Shown: piece by piece, positions 61,484 through 64,000 of the stretch
Layout of the letters: each line of letters begins with the position of its first letter
Numbering within the stretch: position 1 is the stretch's first letter
Source: Cryobacterium tagatosivorans
GTDB lineage: Bacteria > Actinomycetota > Actinomycetes > Actinomycetales > Microbacteriaceae
Direction: 5' to 3'
DNA length: 64,000 bases
NCBI RefSeq assembly: GCF_004402215.1
Contig: NZ_SOEZ01000006.1
Coordinates: 58,536 to 122,535 of the forward strand
The notes under the pieces: model-generated
The model's database searches: none
Told to the model about the DNA's origin: nothing
Seen by the model: the letters and a program-made list of their open reading frames with translations, nothing else
Position numbers and translations under genes: made by a program

Positions 61484-62152
61484 CTAGGGGATGCTCCAGT
61501 AGTAGGCCCGGCCGCCCGGGTGCTTCGTCGTGATCGCGTAGTCGACGGAGAGGTAGTCGGTGTCGTCGGTGTGCCCGGCGTAGTAGATCTGCACGCCGGC
61601 CGCGGTCTTGTCGATGCGGGTGACGATCCCGGTGTGGTCGCGGTCGCCCGACTTGTCCCAGTCGAACTGCACGACGTCACCGAGTTTCACCTGGTCGCGC
61701 TGGGCATCGGTCAGGGCCGTGGCCCGGCCGGAGTCGCCCAGGTAGCGCATCAGGGAGGTCGAGCTCACCCAGGGCTTCGAGTAGGAGAAGCTGGCGCCGG
61801 TCCCCTTCGTCCGCCATTCAGCGTCCATCTTCCAGCCGCGCGCGATCAGCGACTGGTTGGTGAAGTTGACGCAGTCATTGTGGGTGACGACGCCGTACTC
61901 GGCGACGTTGTAGCTCTTCCAGTGCGCCAGCACGTAGGCCAGCTGCTTCTGCACGGCCAGGTCGACAGCGACCGGCGCAGCCGTCGCGTCCGGGGTGGCC
62001 CGGGGGGTCGCGGTGTCCGTCGGCGTCGGCGCGGCCGCCCGGCCGGCGGGGGGCGCATCGTTTCCGACCGAGGTCAAGGCCGCAGCTCCCGCAATGACGC
62101 CGCCGACAGCGAGCGCCACGAGGCCGATCCGGGTGGGCCGGGAGAGCACCAC
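61484..62152 (-). CDS. secreted amidase-domain protein
   Basis: The 222-residue protein has a signal/membrane segment (RIGLVALAVGGVIAGAAALT), a Pro/Thr/Ala linker and a C-terminal amidase domain. That domain has HNDCVNFTNQSLIARGWKM (putative catalytic Cys), GDVVQFDW and RDHTGIVTRID (His). It likely acts on cell-wall peptides outside the cell. The GTG at 62152 (or 62149) follows GAGGA. The frame remains open upstream but is shadow. It is a tandem relative of the next gene upstream. Confidence 0.8.
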   Translation of the reverse strand: MVLSRPTRIGLVALAVGGVIAGAAALTSVGNDAPPAGRAAAPTPTDTATPRATPDATAAPVAVDLAVQKQLAYVLAHWKSYNVAEYGVVTHNDCVNFTNQSLIARGWKMDAEWRTKGTGASFSYSKPWVSSTSLMRYLGDSGRATALTDAQRDQVKLGDVVQFDWDKSGDRDHTGIVTRIDKTAAGVQIYYAGHTDDTDYLSVDYAITTKHPGGRAYYWSIP

Positions 62153-62211
62153 GATGTCCTCGATTCGTTGGGGGGTGAGTTCACCGGAGTCGGGAACGGA
62201 TGCGGGTCCGC

Positions 62212-63207
62212 CTAGGTGATACTCCAGTATGCGACCGTTCCGCCGGCGTTCGCGAGCGACTCGTCGACGGACTTGAAGTCGTTGTCCATCGTGTGGCTGG
62301 CGTAGTAGATCCGCACACCGCCGGCCGCCCTGTCGACGCGGGTGACGATCCCGGTGTGGTCGCGGTCGCCCGAGCCGTTCCAGTCGAACTGCACGACATC
62401 CCCGACCCTGACCTGCGCGCGCTGGTCGTCGCTGAGCGCGGTGGCGCGCTCCGGGTGCGCCGCCAGGTAGGCGGCGAAGGCCGTGGAGCTGGCCCAGGCC
62501 GGGCTGTACTGGCGGGTTCCGGCGTTGAACGACCACTGCGCATCCATGGTCCAGCCGCGCGCGATCAGCGACTGGCTGGTGAAGTTGACGCAGTCGGTGC
62601 CGCCGAGCCTGCCGTACCGGGCGGTGTTGTAGTCCTGCCAGTGGGCGAGGACGTAGTCGGTCTGCGCGGCGACCTTCGGGTCGGCAATGTAGCGGAAGCT
62701 GAGCGGCGCGGCCGCCAGGGACGCCGTGCCGGCCGAGTCGACCGGGACGGGCTCGCCACGGACGTCGAAGAGCTCGACCGGGACGGTGCCGAGGCCCCGC
62801 CCCGTCGAGGGCGGGGTGCTGAGGGTGACCGTGTCGGTGGTGACCGAGACGACCGTGCCGGGGTTGGCGCCGAACTTCACGCTGGCGACCTCGTTCAGGT
62901 CCCCGCCGGTCACGGTCACGACCGTGCCGCCGGCCACCGTGCCGGCCGATGTTCCGTTGGCCGCGATGATGCTGCCGCGCACGATCGGCTCCGGCTGCGC
63001 GACGCGTGCGCTGCCCTCGATCGCCGCCGGGGTCGGCTCGGGAATCGCACCGATGGCTCCGCCGCCGGTGGCCAGGCCGACCGAAACGGCAACCGCGCTG
63101 CAGGCGGCGATGATGCTGCCGGGGAGCAGGATGCGCCGCTTCTCGCGGGGTCGCTCGGCGGAGTGGCGGGGCTGGTTGCGGGTGTCTCGGGGTGAATTGG
63201 GGCGCAC
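62212..63207 (-). CDS. secreted amidase-domain protein with TIG/IPT-like domain
   Basis: The 331-residue protein has a signal peptide (LLPGSIIAACSAVAVSVGLA) and an IPT/TIG-like beta domain (GTVAGGTVVTVTGGDLNEVA and VKFGANPGTVVSVTTD). Then comes the same amidase domain as its neighbour: TDCVNFTSQSLIARGWTM, GDVVQFDWNGSGDRDHTGIV, ending VAYWSIT. The start is a GTG at 63207 without a strong ribosome site, so the boundary is uncertain. It is exported; cell-wall hydrolysis is the likely role. The two genes arose by duplication with gain or loss of the TIG domain. Confidence 0.8.
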   Translation of the reverse strand: MRPNSPRDTRNQPRHSAERPREKRRILLPGSIIAACSAVAVSVGLATGGGAIGAIPEPTPAAIEGSARVAQPEPIVRGSIIAANGTSAGTVAGGTVVTVTGGDLNEVASVKFGANPGTVVSVTTDTVTLSTPPSTGRGLGTVPVELFDVRGEPVPVDSAGTASLAAAPLSFRYIADPKVAAQTDYVLAHWQDYNTARYGRLGGTDCVNFTSQSLIARGWTMDAQWSFNAGTRQYSPAWASSTAFAAYLAAHPERATALSDDQRAQVRVGDVVQFDWNGSGDRDHTGIVTRVDRAAGGVRIYYASHTMDNDFKSVDESLANAGGTVAYWSIT

Positions 63208-63317
63208 AAAATCGTTTCTGTCTGGCGGGAGGGGACCTGCGAGGTAAACATCCCTCCTTGGCAAACCCCTGTGCAAAGCATCCGTAACCCATGGGTGCCG
63301 GGGCGAAGAATCCGGCC

Positions 63318-64000
63318 CTAGGGGTACCCGGGCGCCGCGGGCAGCCCGAAGAACTCCTCCAGCGTGGTGACCCGCGTGCGCCGCATTTCGGCTGCCAGCT
63401 CCACGCCGATGTAGCGGAAATGCCACGGCTCGAACTCGTACCCGGTGACGGCGACCTTGTCGGCCGGGTAGCGCAGCAGGAATCCGTAGCGCCACGCGTT
63501 CGCCTGGAGCCACCGGCCGTGCGGGGTGTCGGCGAAGCAGGCGCTCAGCGCACACCGTGACGGCAGGGAACTGATGTCGAGCGCCAGGCCGGTCTGGTGT
63601 TCGCTGGAGCCCGGGCGGGCGATCGAGGCATCCGCGGCCGCCTGGCCGTGCGCGCGCACCGCCTGGTCGTACACCCTCGTCTGCGCCGCGAAACCGCGGT
63701 AGGCGCTCTGCGACTGCAGCCGGAGGCCGAGCTCCCGGGTGATGCCCGCGAACATCGCCGCGGCGGCGACGGATGCCTCCTGCCGCAGCCTGGGCTCGTA
63801 GACGTGCGGCACCGGGACACCCACGAGGTCGGCGGGCGTGTAGTCGAGGGGGGCGAGCGGTCGCGCCTTGTTCACGACCACCCACAGGCTCGCCGGGTCC
63901 TCGGTCGACCGGGCGCCGCGGTCGAACGTCGGCACGGCAGTCGGCACGGCGGCCGGCGCGGGCCGCGGCGGCGGGGCGGGTGCCGTCACGGGCGCGGCGG
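63318..64000 (-). CDS. M15 family D-alanyl-D-alanine carboxypeptidase, N-terminus beyond window
   Basis: At least 223 residues are visible, with the start outside the window. A Pro/Ala-rich linker precedes a VanY/M15 domain: ELGLRLQSQSAYRGFAAQ, the zinc motif SSEHQTGLALD (SxHxxGxxxD), and GYEFEPWHFRYIG (second His). It trims D-Ala from peptidoglycan stem peptides outside the membrane. It precedes the amidase genes on the same strand, suggesting a small cell-wall group. Confidence 0.92.
   Translation of the reverse strand, partial: AAPVTAPAPPPRPAPAAVPTAVPTFDRGARSTEDPASLWVVVNKARPLAPLDYTPADLVGVPVPHVYEPRLRQEASVAAAAMFAGITRELGLRLQSQSAYRGFAAQTRVYDQAVRAHGQAAADASIARPGSSEHQTGLALDISSLPSRCALSACFADTPHGRWLQANAWRYGFLLRYPADKVAVTGYEFEPWHFRYIGVELAAEMRRTRVTTLEEFFGLPAAPGYP

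Noticed and set aside
62153..63292. Minus-strand extension of the first amidase gene to 602 codons
   Set aside because: It overlaps the neighbouring amidase gene in another frame and reads as Arg/Gly-rich noise; a GTG with a ribosome site and a signal peptide mark the true start at about 62152.

Overview
The window is high-GC DNA read densely on both strands. It has short 5' spacers, many 4- and 8-nt stop/start overlaps, GTG and TTG starts, an LCP cell-wall ligase, an M15 peptidase and a serine tRNA/serS neighbourhood. This fits an actinomycete, and most likely a member of the Microbacteriaceae; the family is an inference, since no rRNA or marker was aligned.

Region 1 (1-11773) is a catabolic locus for a cyclic amide. 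On the minus strand lie the start of a PxpB-like carboxyltransferase, a biotin carboxylase, a tiny biotin carrier, a LamB/YcsF (PxpA) protein, an NCS1 permease and an ATP-dependent hydantoinase pair (hyuA, hyuB). Two plus-strand PucR-type regulators and a small cupin accompany them. The likely theme is uptake and ATP-driven opening of a hydantoin, oxoproline or similar lactam ring.

Region 2 (11774-13145) is scar tissue: short repeated sequences and an IS481-type transposase broken by two frameshifts. Region 3 (13165-20310) is a sugar-sulfate locus: a Cys-type sulfatase, a carbohydrate ABC transporter, a LacI regulator with a 28-bp perfect palindrome in front of the transporter genes, and a divergent formylglycine-generating enzyme that would activate the sulfatase. 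Two small DUF202 membrane proteins and a decayed stretch (21310-22590) with nuclease debris follow.

Region 4 (22549-38270) is a second catabolic island read outward from 32.9 kb. Leftward are a KDG-dehydratase-like aldolase, RidA, a D-cysteine desulfhydrase-like PLP enzyme, a five-gene peptide-type ABC importer, a class V aminotransferase and a Gfo/Idh/MocA oxidoreductase. Rightward are an IclR regulator, two amidohydrolases, a nitrilase-type amidase and a 2-oxoglutarate-semialdehyde-type dehydrogenase. The ends of the two arms point to 2-oxoglutarate as exit product; the starting substrate is unknown.

Region 5 (38667-54056) is a mobile/defence island. Its left edge has a broken tyrosine-recombinase-fold gene and a 3' fragment of tRNA-Gly(CCC). 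It carries a type I restriction system with two specificity genes (one half-size), an extra 74-codon gene inside the operon and a coupled YgjP-type metallopeptidase. It also carries small island proteins (DUF3892, helicase-associated repeats, a tandem paralogue pair, a small HTH protein). At the right edge, a gene with a degenerate tyrosine-recombinase fold is translationally coupled to an IS4-signature DDE transposase, next to tRNA-Ser(GCT). I consider this coupled pair, with the broken relative of its first gene at 38.7 kb, the best candidate for an undescribed element.

Region 6 (54057-64000) is ordinary core genome: two tRNA-Ser genes, an LCP protein, a HAD phosphatase, serS, a lipid kinase, pheA, pgm, two tandem secreted amidase-domain proteins and the start-less piece of an M15 carboxypeptidase.
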